Translations under genes and position numbers: made by a program
Part shown: positions 25,912 through 35,027 of the stretch, piece by piece
Layout: the number at the start of each line of letters is the position of its first letter
Position numbering within the stretch: position 1 is the stretch's first letter
Assembly: GCF_014851865.1 (NCBI RefSeq)
Contig: NZ_JACVAM010000001.1
Span: forward strand, 620,001 to 684,000
DNA length: 64,000 nucleotides
Reading direction: 5' to 3'
DNA from: Pseudomonas sp. PDM16
GTDB taxonomy: Bacteria; Pseudomonadota; Gammaproteobacteria; Pseudomonadales; Pseudomonadaceae
The notes under the pieces: model-generated
What the model was told of the DNA's origin: nothing
Seen by the model: only the letters and a program-made list of their open reading frames with translations
Database searches by the model: none

Positions 25912-25935
25912 ATTGCGATGAATTCTTATTCGCAA
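25912..25935. promoter_or_regulatory. Fur-box-like element upstream of sigma gene 2
   Basis: The sequence begins ATTGCGATGAATTCTTATTC and continues GCAA, 20 bp before the sigma 2 start. It shares GCGAnnAATTCTTATT with the elements before modules 3 and 4. Confidence 0.55.
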
Positions 25936-25954
25936 CATATTCGATGGAGACGGG

Positions 25955-26479
25955 ATGGCCGCTGTGCTGCCCGAAACACCCCCCGACGCGAACCTGGACA
26001 GCCTCTACCGTGAGCACAACGGTTGGCTGCAGGGCTGGCTGCGCAGGCGCCTGGGCGATCGTGAGCGTGCCGCGGATATCGCCCAGGACACCTTCCTGCG
26101 ACTGATCGTCGGAACGGTCGCACAGCCGCTGCGCGAGCCGCGTAGCTTCCTCGCGACCGTCGCCAAGCGCGTGATGGTGGATCATCTGCGTCGGCGCAGC
26201 GTCGAGGATGCCTACCTCGAGGCCTTGGCACTGCAGCCCGAGCTGCAGGAGTGCTCCCCCGAAGAACGCCTGCTCATGCTGGAAACGCTATTGCAGCTCG
26301 ACGCCATGCTCGACGGTCTCGGCTACCGGGTGCGCCAGACATTCCTCCTCGCCCAGCTCGATGGACTGAGTTACGCCGAGATCGCCCAGCGGCTGGGTGT
26401 ATCGATTAGCTCGGTGACCAAGTACATGGCCAGGGCCACGGAACAGTGCCTGTTGTTTGCGCTGGATGCCGAGGCATGA
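25955..26479 (+). CDS. FecI-like ECF sigma factor, signalling module 2
   Basis: A 174-residue ECF sigma with the block LDSLYREHNGWLQGWLRRRLGDRERAADIAQDTFLRL (region 2) and FLLAQLDGLSYAEIAQRLGVSISSVTKYM (region 4). ATG 25955 follows a GGAGACGGG sequence. It overlaps its anti-sigma gene by 4 bp. It is closest in the window to sigma 3 (shared RRRLGDRERAADxAQDTFLRLxV), which suggests module duplication. Confidence 0.91.
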   Translation: MAAVLPETPPDANLDSLYREHNGWLQGWLRRRLGDRERAADIAQDTFLRLIVGTVAQPLREPRSFLATVAKRVMVDHLRRRSVEDAYLEALALQPELQECSPEERLLMLETLLQLDAMLDGLGYRVRQTFLLAQLDGLSYAEIAQRLGVSISSVTKYMARATEQCLLFALDAEA

Positions 26480-27411
26480 GCCTGGCCGACCAGCGCCTGG
26501 CCCTGCGCGACGCCGCGCAATGGCATGCGCACCTGGGCGCTGCGCCCGAGTGCCAGACCACGCGGCAGCAATGGCAGAGTTGGCACCAGGGCAGCGATCT
26601 GAATCGATGGGCCTGGCAGCGCCTGGAACATCTGCAGGCCGAGCTGCAGGGTCTTCCCGGTCCGCTCGCCCGACGAGCCGTTGGCGAGGCGGGCCTGCCG
26701 CGCAGGACGTTGCTCAAGGGTCTGGTACTGGGCGTCGGGGCTTCCGGGCTGGCCTGGAGCGGCTACCGCCACTCGCCGGCCTGGTTGGCGGATGTACGCA
26801 CGGGCGTCGGCGAGCGGCGCAGCCTGAACCTTGAGGATGGCACGCTCCTGACCCTGAATACCGCCAGTGCGGTGGACATCCGCTATACCGAGTCACAGCG
26901 CCTCATCGTGCTTCGCGCGGGGGAAATACTGGTGGAAACCGCCAAGGACCCGCGACCGCTCAGCGTGCGCAGTGACTTCGGCGAGATGCGGGCGCTGGGG
27001 ACGCGCTTCAGCGTCCGTCAGTACGACGGACATACCGAGCTCAATGTGCTGGAGCACGCCGTGGCGGTGCGCGCTGAACCCATGCCGAACGCCGTGCGGG
27101 TGGACGCCGGCATGCGCCTGAACTTCGGCAGCGGCCGGCCGTTCGCCCCGGAGCGGGCCGATCCCAACCAGGCCGAGTGGCGCAACGGCCGCCTGGTGAT
27201 CGATGACTGGCGACTGGACCGGGTGCTTGCCGAGCTGCAGCGCTATCGCCCGGGCTTTATACGGTGTGCGGAGGACATCGCTCATCTGAGGGTGTCCGGT
27301 GCTTACCCGCTGGACGATACCGACCGAGCGCTGGCGGCGATTGCCAGGGCGCTACCGGTGCGCATCGACACCCGGACGCGCTTCTGGGTCAGCGTCGGAC
27401 GACGTGCCTGA
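26476..27411 (+). CDS. FecR-like anti-sigma/sigma regulator, module 2
   Basis: A 311-residue single-pass inner-membrane regulator. The cytoplasmic part is about residues 1-78, the membrane helix about 79-97 (LLKGLVLGVGASGLAWSGY), and the periplasmic FecR domain follows. The ALGTRF motif has Gly175-Thr176 at the presumed self-cleavage position. The C-terminus ends RTRFWVSVG, similar to the TRYWV ends of regulators 3-5. The start ATG 26476 overlaps the sigma stop. Confidence 0.9.
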   Translation: MSLADQRLALRDAAQWHAHLGAAPECQTTRQQWQSWHQGSDLNRWAWQRLEHLQAELQGLPGPLARRAVGEAGLPRRTLLKGLVLGVGASGLAWSGYRHSPAWLADVRTGVGERRSLNLEDGTLLTLNTASAVDIRYTESQRLIVLRAGEILVETAKDPRPLSVRSDFGEMRALGTRFSVRQYDGHTELNVLEHAVAVRAEPMPNAVRVDAGMRLNFGSGRPFAPERADPNQAEWRNGRLVIDDWRLDRVLAELQRYRPGFIRCAEDIAHLRVSGAYPLDDTDRALAAIARALPVRIDTRTRFWVSVGRRA

Positions 27412-27440
27412 AAATATTTTTCATTCTCGATTGTCGATTT
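27410..27440 (+). promoter_or_regulatory. Candidate sigma-2-dependent promoter of receptor 2
   Basis: GAAAATATTTTTC followed 16 bases after GAAAAT by TGTCG. It overlaps the stop of the anti-sigma gene and lies about 60 bp before the receptor start. The -35/-10 assignment is by comparison with receptors 1 and 3 only. Confidence 0.4.
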
Positions 27441-27499
27441 GCCGGTGTTCGCTCGACCCCTCCTGCAAACCGCCTCATGGCATTTGAAGGAGCCCCCCC

Positions 27500-29965
27500 A
27501 TGCCGCGCACCGCAACTCGCCAACCCTTCGCCCGGAAACCACTGGCCGCCGCCATCCTCGGCGCAACCCTGACCTTGTACGGAGGATTGGTCCAGCCGTT
27601 GCTATCGGAGGCGGGACAGGCCAGGGCCGAAGCGTCGGTCAGGAGCTATGCCATCCCCGCCGGCCCGCTGGGCGCGGTGCTCGGCCGCTTCGCCAGCGAG
27701 TCGGGCGTGGTGTTGTCGTTCGACGCGGCGCTGACGGCCGGTAAGCAGAGCCAGGGCCTGCAGGGCCGCTACAGCGTCGAACAGGGTTTCGCCCGCCTCC
27801 TGGCCGGCAGTGGTTTGCAGATCGTCCTTAGCGGCTCGGGGGACTACACGCTCATCCCACAATCGGACGGCGAGGATGCGGTGGTGCTGGGTGCCACCAG
27901 CGTCAACGCCGTCGGCCTCGGCACCACCACCGAGGGCTCCGGGTCCTATACCACCGGCGCCGTGACCATTGGCAAGACCGCGCAATCCATTCGCGAGACG
28001 CCGCAATCGGTCACCGTGATGACCCGCCAGGTGATGGACGACAAGAACCTGACCAGCCTGGAGCAGGTAATGGCCCAGACTCCGGGCATCACCTTCAGCC
28101 AGCGCAACTACGGCGCCCACGTATTCCAGTCGCGCGGTTTTGTGCTCGGCGAGGAAAGCTACCTGATGGATGGCGTGCCCGGTCAGGCCTATACGGTCAC
28201 GGGCTGGCTACCGCCGGATATGGCCATCTACGACCGCGTTGAAGTGCTGCGTGGTGCCGCGGGCCTGTTGGTCGGCGCCGGCGATCCGGGTGGCGCCGTC
28301 AACCTAGTGCGCAAACGCCCCACTGCCGAGCCGAAGTTCTCGGTCAGCACCCGTGCCGGCTCCTGGGACAACTACCGGCTTGATCTCGACGGCAGCAGCA
28401 GGCTCAACGATGCCGGCACCCTGCGTGGTCGCTTCGTCGCCGCTTATGAGGACAAGGGCTCCTACCTCGACGAGAAGCAGTCGAAGACGCCGCTGCTCTA
28501 CGGCATTGTCGAAGGTGACCTCGGTGAAGACACCACCATGACCCTGAGCCTGCGCCGCCAGACCGGCCGGATCGACGGCTATTCGATCTTCGGCCTGCCG
28601 CGCTACAGCAATGGCCAGTCCCTCGACATCTCCCGCTCCACCGCCCTGGTGCAGGACTGGAACCGTCATGAAACACAGATGAACGAAGCCTTTGTCGAGC
28701 TCGACCACCGCTTCAACGACAACTGGACCAGCACCACCTCCTTCACCTATTCCGACGGTGGCTTCGAACAGGACCTGGCCTACGCCCGTGGCGCGATCGA
28801 CCCCGTGACCCAGACCGGCTCTACCTTCCGTGGCGTGCAGTTCCGCGAGCTCGACGTGACCAGCAAGAGCGTGGACAGTCACCTCGACGGCACCTTCGAG
28901 GCCTTCGGCTTGAATCACCAGGTCACCGTGGGTGCCAACTGGTCGCAGCAGAACGTGAAGGACAAGATGGCGGACATCTTCTTCGCGGGGGCTGACCGGA
29001 TTCCGGTCAATGTGTTCGATGTCGACCACCACGCCTTCCCCAGGCCGGCAAAGCCGGCCTGGACCTCGATCACCGATCTGGTGGACGAGCGCTATGGCTT
29101 CTATGCCAACAGCCGCCTGCACCTGTCCGAGCCGCTGAGCCTGATCCTGGGCGCGCGGGTCAGCTGGTTCGACTATGACTTCGACTACCAGATGGAGGGC
29201 ATGGACTACGTCACCAAGGAAAGTGGCCAGGTGACGCCGTTCGCCGGACTGGTCTACGACATCGACCAGAACTGGTCCTGGTACGCCAGCTACGCCGACA
29301 TCTTCCAGCCGCAGAGCCGATATCGCGACGTCAGCGGCGCGGGGCTCGAGCCGGCGGTCGGCGTCAACTACGAAACCGGCATCAAGGGCGAGCTGTTCGA
29401 CAAGCGCCTGAACCTGTCCGCCGCGCTGTTCTACGTGAAGCAGGAAGACGTGATGGTGGAGGACACCGCCAACGGTGGCCAGTGCATGAGCAACGACGAA
29501 TGGGGAACCTGCTACATCAACGGCACCATCCAACGCAGCAAGGGCATTGATCTGGAAGCCAGCGGCGAAGTGCTGCCGGGCCTGCAGGTGTTGGCCGGCT
29601 ACACCTATAACATGACCCGCAGCAGCAACGGCGGCCCGGTGGCCAGTGAAACGCCCAAGCACCTGGCGCGGGTATCGACCAGCTACACGCTGCCGGGCGA
29701 CTGGAACCGCCTGACGGTCGGTGCCGGGGTGTCCGCGCAGTCGCGTTATGAGAACGAAACCTGGGACGGCTACAAATACGGCGCGGCAGGCCGTGCCATC
29801 TGGGATGCCCGCGTGGCATGGAAGCTCGATCAGCACTGGCTGGTCAGCGTGACCGGGGAAAACCTGCTCGACCGCAAGTACTACGTGGCTGCCGATGGCA
29901 CGGATCGGGTCAACCTGTTCGGCGCCCCACGCAGCTACATGCTGACCCTGCGCGGCGACTTCTGA
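27500..29965 (+). CDS. TonB-dependent siderophore transducer, FpvA-like, module 2
   Basis: An 821-residue receptor with a signal sequence, then an STN domain (about 48-125: SYAIPAGPLGAVLGRFASESGVVLSFD), then a TonB-box/plug region with GTTTEGSGSYTTG and SIRETPQSVTVMTRQVMDD, and a barrel ending SYMLTLRGDF with C-terminal Phe. This layout is that of FpvA-type transducers for pyoverdine-like siderophores. ATG 27500 follows GAAGGAG. Receptor 3 is its closest relative here (identical ends and plug), so modules 2 and 3 probably arose by duplication. The ligand is unknown. Confidence 0.92.
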   Translation: MPRTATRQPFARKPLAAAILGATLTLYGGLVQPLLSEAGQARAEASVRSYAIPAGPLGAVLGRFASESGVVLSFDAALTAGKQSQGLQGRYSVEQGFARLLAGSGLQIVLSGSGDYTLIPQSDGEDAVVLGATSVNAVGLGTTTEGSGSYTTGAVTIGKTAQSIRETPQSVTVMTRQVMDDKNLTSLEQVMAQTPGITFSQRNYGAHVFQSRGFVLGEESYLMDGVPGQAYTVTGWLPPDMAIYDRVEVLRGAAGLLVGAGDPGGAVNLVRKRPTAEPKFSVSTRAGSWDNYRLDLDGSSRLNDAGTLRGRFVAAYEDKGSYLDEKQSKTPLLYGIVEGDLGEDTTMTLSLRRQTGRIDGYSIFGLPRYSNGQSLDISRSTALVQDWNRHETQMNEAFVELDHRFNDNWTSTTSFTYSDGGFEQDLAYARGAIDPVTQTGSTFRGVQFRELDVTSKSVDSHLDGTFEAFGLNHQVTVGANWSQQNVKDKMADIFFAGADRIPVNVFDVDHHAFPRPAKPAWTSITDLVDERYGFYANSRLHLSEPLSLILGARVSWFDYDFDYQMEGMDYVTKESGQVTPFAGLVYDIDQNWSWYASYADIFQPQSRYRDVSGAGLEPAVGVNYETGIKGELFDKRLNLSAALFYVKQEDVMVEDTANGGQCMSNDEWGTCYINGTIQRSKGIDLEASGEVLPGLQVLAGYTYNMTRSSNGGPVASETPKHLARVSTSYTLPGDWNRLTVGAGVSAQSRYENETWDGYKYGAAGRAIWDARVAWKLDQHWLVSVTGENLLDRKYYVAADGTDRVNLFGAPRSYMLTLRGDF

Positions 29966-29975
29966 TCGCCCTGCC

Positions 29976-30005
29976 CCAGGCGCATTTCTCTTGGAATGCG
30001 CCTGG
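29976..30005. terminator. Hairpin after receptor 2
   Basis: An 11-bp perfect stem (CCAGGCGCATT / AATGCGCCTGG) with an 8-base loop, 10 bp after the stop. It lacks a clear T run. It is probably the transcription end of module 2. Confidence 0.55.
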
Positions 30006-30140
30006 CCTCCCCTCCTGGCACGGCTCTGCTGGCGCCCCGCGCACTGACCAATATCCAGATCAGCCGCTTGGCCGTGGGCATGGGCGCGTGCGCTTTCATC
30101 GTGGCTGCTGCTGTTCCCAAAGCGCTCTCGCCTGCTTACA

Positions 30141-30164
30141 ATTGCGATCAATTCTTATCCGCAA
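30141..30164. promoter_or_regulatory. Fur-box-like element upstream of sigma gene 3
   Basis: The sequence begins ATTGCGATCAATTCTTATCC and continues GCAA, 22 bp before the sigma 3 start. It is nearly the same as the element of module 2. Confidence 0.55.
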
Positions 30165-30186
30165 CTTGTGAGTCTGGGAGAACCGG

Positions 30187-30705
30187 GTGTCCACTGCTCC
30201 GCCCTCCGCATCGCTGCATGACGAACTGCACGGTCTCTATCGCGACCACCATGGCTGGCTGAGTGGCTGGTTGCGCCGGCGGCTGGGTGATCGCGAGCGG
30301 GCCGCGGATGTTGCCCAGGACACCTTCCTGCGCCTGATGGTGACCCGCCGGATGCCAGAGCTCGGCGAGGGACGCCGCTACCTGGCGCAGATCGCGCGCA
30401 ACCTGATCGTCGATCAATGGCGCCGCCAGCGGATCGAACAGGCCTACCTGGAGAGTCTATCCGCCCTGCCGGAGCCGGAAACCCCGTCGCTGGAGACGCG
30501 AGCCATGGTCATTGAAACCCTGATGCAGATCGACGCCATGCTCGATGACATGCCGACCAAGGTGCGTGAAGCCTTCCTGCTGTCGCAGTTCGAAGGGCTG
30601 ACCTATCCGCAGATCGCCGAACGCCTGCAGGTCAGCGTCAGCTCGGTACAGAAGTACATGCTGCGTGCGATCGCTGCCTGCTATCAGGTTCTCTACGCCG
30701 AATGA
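30187..30705 (+). CDS. FecI-like ECF sigma factor, signalling module 3
   Basis: A 172-residue ECF sigma starting at GTG 30187 after TGGGAGAA. Region 2 holds HHGWLSGWLRRRLGDRERAADVAQDTFLRL and region 4 FLLSQFEGLTYPQIAERLQVSVSSVQKYM. It overlaps the anti-sigma gene (ATGA at 30702). It is most like sigma 2 in region 2. Confidence 0.9.
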   Translation: MSTAPPSASLHDELHGLYRDHHGWLSGWLRRRLGDRERAADVAQDTFLRLMVTRRMPELGEGRRYLAQIARNLIVDQWRRQRIEQAYLESLSALPEPETPSLETRAMVIETLMQIDAMLDDMPTKVREAFLLSQFEGLTYPQIAERLQVSVSSVQKYMLRAIAACYQVLYAE

Positions 30706-31658
30706 AAGCCGCCAGCGACGCCCCCATCGCCCCTGCCATTGTCGAACAGGCCAGCCACTGGCTGATGCTGCAGTGGGGGGGCGAGCTGGATGACGAACAG
30801 CAGCGTCGTTTTCGCGAGTGGCGCATGGCCGATCCCGAACATGGTCGGGCCTGGCAGCGTCTCGAACGCCTGCAGGGCACCCTCACCGGTGTGCCGGCCG
30901 ATACCGCACGGGCGGTCCTGCGCGAGATGCCTGATGCGCGTCGGCGCCAGGCGCTCAAGCTGCTCGGCGTGTTGATGGTGGCTGGCGGCAGCAGTTTCGT
31001 CGCCCATTCGCAGTTGCCCTGGCGTGAGGCTATGGCCGATCTGCGCAGCGGGACCGGCGAGCGTCTGCAACGCACTCTGGACGACGGCAGCCAGTTGAGC
31101 CTGAACAGTGGCAGCGCAGTGGATATCCGCTTCAGCGCCAGCGAGCGGCGCATTCGCCTGTTCGAGGGAGAGCTGCTGCTCGACAGCGGCCATGACCCGG
31201 CGCAGCGCCCCCTGATCGTGGAAACCCCTGCGGGAGAGATCCAGGCGCTGGGCACGCGCTTCTCCGTGTATCAGCGTAATGGTGGCAGCCATGTGGAGCT
31301 GTTCGAGGGCGAGCTGGAGCTGCGCCCGCATCATGCGGCGATGGTACGGCTGGCGAGCGGGCAGAGCCGCTGGTTCTCCGCTGGCGCCTTGGGTGAGGTC
31401 GCCCCGGCCGACATCAATACCATCGCCTGGAACGAGGGCCGCCTGATTGCCGAGCGCATGCCGCTGGGCCTGTTCATCGCCGAGCTGTCGCGCCATCGCC
31501 CGGGCATGCTCCGCTGCGATCCCGCCGTCGCGGGGGTGCCCTTGACCGGTGTATTCCCTCTGGCCGATACCGACCGGGTGCTGCTGGCGCTGCAACAGTC
31601 GCTGCCAATCAAGGTCAGCCGTCTGACGCGCTACTGGGTCACCGTCGGTCCGGTGTAG
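30702..31658 (+). CDS. FecR-like anti-sigma/sigma regulator, module 3
   Basis: A 318-residue regulator with a cytoplasmic DUF4880-like N-terminus (HWLMLQWGGELDDEQQRRFREW), a membrane helix near 84-101 (LKLLGVLMVAGGSSFVA), and a periplasmic FecR domain. ALGTRF with Gly184-Thr185 marks the presumed self-cleavage site. It ends LTRYWVTVGPV. It is coupled to the sigma 3 gene. Confidence 0.9.
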   Translation: MKAASDAPIAPAIVEQASHWLMLQWGGELDDEQQRRFREWRMADPEHGRAWQRLERLQGTLTGVPADTARAVLREMPDARRRQALKLLGVLMVAGGSSFVAHSQLPWREAMADLRSGTGERLQRTLDDGSQLSLNSGSAVDIRFSASERRIRLFEGELLLDSGHDPAQRPLIVETPAGEIQALGTRFSVYQRNGGSHVELFEGELELRPHHAAMVRLASGQSRWFSAGALGEVAPADINTIAWNEGRLIAERMPLGLFIAELSRHRPGMLRCDPAVAGVPLTGVFPLADTDRVLLALQQSLPIKVSRLTRYWVTVGPV

Positions 31659-31813
31659 GGAATACGGCGCAGCCTTTCCACCACTGCCCCATGATCGACC
31701 GGTGGAAGATCGCGGCGCGAGTTTTCCTCCTACGTCTGTGGGAGTGGCTTCAGTCACCAATCGCCGCTCAAGAAGCGCCCACATTGCGGCCTCGGCTGCC
31801 CTGATCAGGATTC

Positions 31814-31843
31814 GGAAAAAATAATTCGACCGTCTCTTGTCGG
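31814..31843 (+). promoter_or_regulatory. Candidate sigma-3-dependent promoter of receptor 3
   Basis: The stretch GGAAAAAATAATT is followed 15 bases after its AAAAAAT by TGTCGG, closely matching the arrangement before receptor 2. It lies in the 252-bp gap between regulator 3 and receptor 3; nothing else was recognised there. Confidence 0.4.
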
Positions 31844-31910
31844 TTTTACAGCCTCGTTCGGGATACCTCTTGAACTCAACAAAGAAGCATTCTCAAGAGG
31901 ATCACCCAGA

Positions 31911-34355
31911 ATGCCGCATCTGCCCGCTCCGACCCGCTCCCGAATGAGCCTCGCGGTTCGCCATGCCCTGTTCGCCGGCCTGCTGGCCGGTGGCCCATTG
32001 CTGCTCGCCGTGCCCATGGCACAGGCTGAGAGCAGTGCCAGCCAACAGACTCGCAGCTACGCCATCCCTGCCGGCAATCTCGACCAGGTGCTGAACCGCT
32101 TCGCCAGCGAGGCCGGCATTCTCTTCTCGACCGATGCACAGCTCACCGCTGGCAAGCGCAGTCCAGGGCTAAGCGGCAACTATTCCGTGGATGAAGGCCT
32201 GGCTCGCCTGCTGGCCGGCACCGGACTGCGGGCGATAAACGCCGGTGGCAACTACGCGCTGCAACCCGTGGGGGATGGCAGCGCGGTGGAGCTCGGCGCC
32301 ACGGCCATCAACGCTAGCCAGTTGGGCACCACTACCGAGGGAACCGGCTCCTATACAACGGGTGCCGTCACTATCGGCAAGCGTGCGCAGTCGCTGCGGG
32401 AAACTCCGCAGTCGGTCACCGTAGTCACCCGCAAGCTGATGGACGACAAAAACCTTGTCTCCCTGGACCAGGTGATGGCCCAGACACCTGGCATCACGCG
32501 CGCCAACCGCGGCTATGGCAACCACCACTTCAGTTCCCGCGGCTTCGACCTGACCGACGACAGCTACATGGTCGATGGTGTGGCCGGGCAGGCCTACGCC
32601 TACACCGGCTGGATGATTCCGGACATGGCGGTGTTCGACCGCGTCGAGGTACTACGCGGTGCCAGCGGGCTGCTGGTGGGTGCGGGCGGCCCAGGCGGGG
32701 CGGTGAATCTGGTGCGCAAGCGGCCGACATTCGACCCTCGCCTGTCCATCACCACCCGTGCAGGTTCCTGGGACAACTATCGTCTGGACCTGGATGCCAG
32801 TGGCCGGCTCAATGCCGAAGGCACGCTGCGCGGTCGCATGGTCGCCTCCTACGAGGACCGCGGCTCCTTCATTGATGTCACCGAGTCCAAGCGACCCCTG
32901 CTGTACGGTATCGTCGAGGGCGACCTGAGTGACGACACTACGGTCGCCGTGGGTCTGCGCAGGCAGACCTCGCGCGTTGATGGCTACAGTGTGCTGGGCC
33001 TGCCCAACAACCCCGATGGCAGCAACCCGCATCTCCAGCGCTCGACCTTCCTGGGCCAGGACTGGGCCAAGTTGCAGACCCGCACCGACGAGGTGTTCGC
33101 CGATCTGAACCACCGCTTCAATGACAACTGGAGCGGCAAGGTGGCGCTGTCCCATTCCGAAAGCAGCTTCAACCGCAGTGCCATCGAGTGGACTGCGGAG
33201 GACACGCTGGAGTACGGCAGCCCGACCGGTCCGGTGATCACCGGAACCAGTTTTCACAAGTTCGATGTCACCTCCAACGCTGTCGACGGCCATCTGGATG
33301 GCGATTTCGAGGCGTTCGGCCTGACCCACCAGGTAACGCTGGGGGCCAGCTGGTCCAGGCGTGACATGAACGACAAGGATGCCACGGTCAGGCTGGACAG
33401 CCCTCTGCCACTCAATGTGTTCGACCCGAACCATCATCTGTTCCCCGAGCCCGTTCGGCCGAGCTGGGACTACAAGGAAGACACCCGCGACACCCGGTAC
33501 GGTACCTACCTCAACACCCGCCTGCACATGAGCGAAGACCTGAGCCTGGTCCTCGGTGGGCGCCTGAGCTGGTACAAGACCGAGGCCTGGAGTGGTTCGC
33601 AAGTCACCATCAATGAGCAGAAGCACGAGTTCACGCCCTTCGTCGGCGCCATCTACGATCTCGACGATGCCTGGTCCCTGTACGCCAGCTATGCCGACAT
33701 CTTCATGCCCCAGGCCAACTACCGCAGCGTCGGCGGCGGCACGCTGGATCCGGCCATCGGCTCGAACTACGAAACCGGTATCAAGGGCGAGCTGTTCGAC
33801 AAGCGCCTGAACGTATCTTTCGCAGTGTTCTACATCGAGCAGGAAGACGTGGCCGCCCGTGACTACGCCAATGACGGAAAATGCCCGCAGGACGTGGCGG
33901 CCCTGTGCTTCGTCAACAGCAATGGCATCAACCGCAGCAAGGGCTTCGAGGCGGAGGCCAGCGGCGAAGTGCTGCCGGGCCTGCAGGTCGCGGCCGGTTA
34001 CACCTTCAACACCACACGTGCGGAGAGTGGCGAGCCTATTTCCGCGCAAACACCTAAGCACATGCTGCGCCTCAACACCAACTACACCCTGCCGGGTGAA
34101 TGGAACCGTGTCAGCATCGGTGGCGGCGTGTCGGCACAGTCCCATTACGATGATGCCTACAACGGCGTGAGCAACAGCGGCCGCGCGCTCTTCGACGCCC
34201 GCGCCGCCTACAAGGTCGACCAGAACTGGACCGTGGCTGTGGATATCGAGAACCTGCTGGATCGCAAGTACTTCGACTCCACCGGCTACTGGACCCGAGG
34301 CACTACCTATGGCGCTCCACGCAGCTACATGCTGACGCTGCGCGGCGACTTCTAA
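31911..34355 (+). CDS. TonB-dependent siderophore transducer, FpvA-like, module 3
   Basis: An 814-residue receptor. It has a signal peptide, an STN domain (SYAIPAGNLDQVLNRFASEAGILFSTDAQ, about 45-120), a plug with GTTTEGTGSYTTGAVTIGKRAQSLRETPQSVTVVTRKLMDD, and a barrel ending SYMLTLRGDF. Much of the plug and barrel matches receptor 2 (RVEVLRGASGLLVGAGGPGGAVNLVRKRPT and NYETGIKGELFDKRLN), indicating duplication with divergence in the barrel loops. ATG 31911 follows AAGAGGATCA. A siderophore of the same broad class as for receptor 2 is likely. Confidence 0.92.
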   Translation: MPHLPAPTRSRMSLAVRHALFAGLLAGGPLLLAVPMAQAESSASQQTRSYAIPAGNLDQVLNRFASEAGILFSTDAQLTAGKRSPGLSGNYSVDEGLARLLAGTGLRAINAGGNYALQPVGDGSAVELGATAINASQLGTTTEGTGSYTTGAVTIGKRAQSLRETPQSVTVVTRKLMDDKNLVSLDQVMAQTPGITRANRGYGNHHFSSRGFDLTDDSYMVDGVAGQAYAYTGWMIPDMAVFDRVEVLRGASGLLVGAGGPGGAVNLVRKRPTFDPRLSITTRAGSWDNYRLDLDASGRLNAEGTLRGRMVASYEDRGSFIDVTESKRPLLYGIVEGDLSDDTTVAVGLRRQTSRVDGYSVLGLPNNPDGSNPHLQRSTFLGQDWAKLQTRTDEVFADLNHRFNDNWSGKVALSHSESSFNRSAIEWTAEDTLEYGSPTGPVITGTSFHKFDVTSNAVDGHLDGDFEAFGLTHQVTLGASWSRRDMNDKDATVRLDSPLPLNVFDPNHHLFPEPVRPSWDYKEDTRDTRYGTYLNTRLHMSEDLSLVLGGRLSWYKTEAWSGSQVTINEQKHEFTPFVGAIYDLDDAWSLYASYADIFMPQANYRSVGGGTLDPAIGSNYETGIKGELFDKRLNVSFAVFYIEQEDVAARDYANDGKCPQDVAALCFVNSNGINRSKGFEAEASGEVLPGLQVAAGYTFNTTRAESGEPISAQTPKHMLRLNTNYTLPGEWNRVSIGGGVSAQSHYDDAYNGVSNSGRALFDARAAYKVDQNWTVAVDIENLLDRKYFDSTGYWTRGTTYGAPRSYMLTLRGDF

Positions 34356-34482
34356 CCGCTCTCGATCATGCAGGCTTACAGGCCTGCTTCTCGGCAGTGG
34401 CCAGGCGTTTTCCGATGGTTGCGTCTGGCCACCGCAGCCATGCGGCACAAGACATTCCCCAATCCCTCGTCTATCTCGTAGA

Positions 34483-34505
34483 ATTGCGACAAATTCTTAT
34501 TTGCA
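34483..34505. promoter_or_regulatory. Fur-box-like element upstream of sigma gene 4
   Basis: The sequence begins ATTGCGACAAATTCTTATTT and continues GCA, 24 bp before the sigma 4 start. From AAATTCTTATTTGCACTCGA onward it is identical to the module 5 element for over 20 bases. Confidence 0.58.
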
Positions 34506-34529
34506 CTCGATTCAGAGGTAGATGCGAGC

Positions 34530-35027
34530 ATGTCCTCCGACGCTCTCGATGCGTTGTATCGCGCGCACCATGGCTGGTTGCGTGACTGGCTGCGCCAGCG
34601 CCTGAGCAACTCCGCCGATGCCGCCGACCTGGCGCAGGACACCTTCGTTCGCGTGCTGCTGGCCCGCAGCGCGGCCAACCTCCGCGAGCCGCGCCACTAC
34701 CTGACGACCATTGCCCGCGGGTTGGTCATCGACCTCTACCGGCGCCGTTCGCTGGAGAAGGCCTACCTCGACGTGCTGGCCAGCCTGCCCGAGGCGGTCC
34801 AGCCCTCGCTGGAAGAACAGGCGCTGATGCTCGAGGCGTTGCTGCAGATCGAGCGCATGCTCGACGGCCTGGGCGCGAGGGTGAAGCAGACATTCATCCT
34901 GTCTCAGCTCGAAGGGCTGAGCTACGCGCAGATCGCCCAGCGGCTCGGCATTTCCCTGCGCACGGTGAACAACCATATGGCCAAGGCGATGGAGCACTGC
35001 TGCCTGATGCTGGCCGAAATGCCATGA
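34530..35027 (+). CDS. FecI-like ECF sigma factor, signalling module 4
   Basis: A 165-residue ECF sigma. Region 2 includes LDALYRAHHGWLRDWLRQRLSNSADAADLAQDTFVRVLLARS, and the following ARGLVIDLYRRRSLEKAYL is also nearly the same as in sigma 5. Region 4 (FILSQLEGLSYAQIAQRLGISLRTVNNHM) is instead like sigmas 1-3. It overlaps the anti-sigma gene by 4 bp (ATGA at 35024). Confidence 0.91.
   Translation: MSSDALDALYRAHHGWLRDWLRQRLSNSADAADLAQDTFVRVLLARSAANLREPRHYLTTIARGLVIDLYRRRSLEKAYLDVLASLPEAVQPSLEEQALMLEALLQIERMLDGLGARVKQTFILSQLEGLSYAQIAQRLGISLRTVNNHMAKAMEHCCLMLAEMP

Noticed and set aside
28304..34448. Very long antisense frames opposite receptors 2 and 3
   Set aside because: The receptors are full length with clear STN, plug and barrel signatures. 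The antisense products are low-complexity and unconserved in motif.
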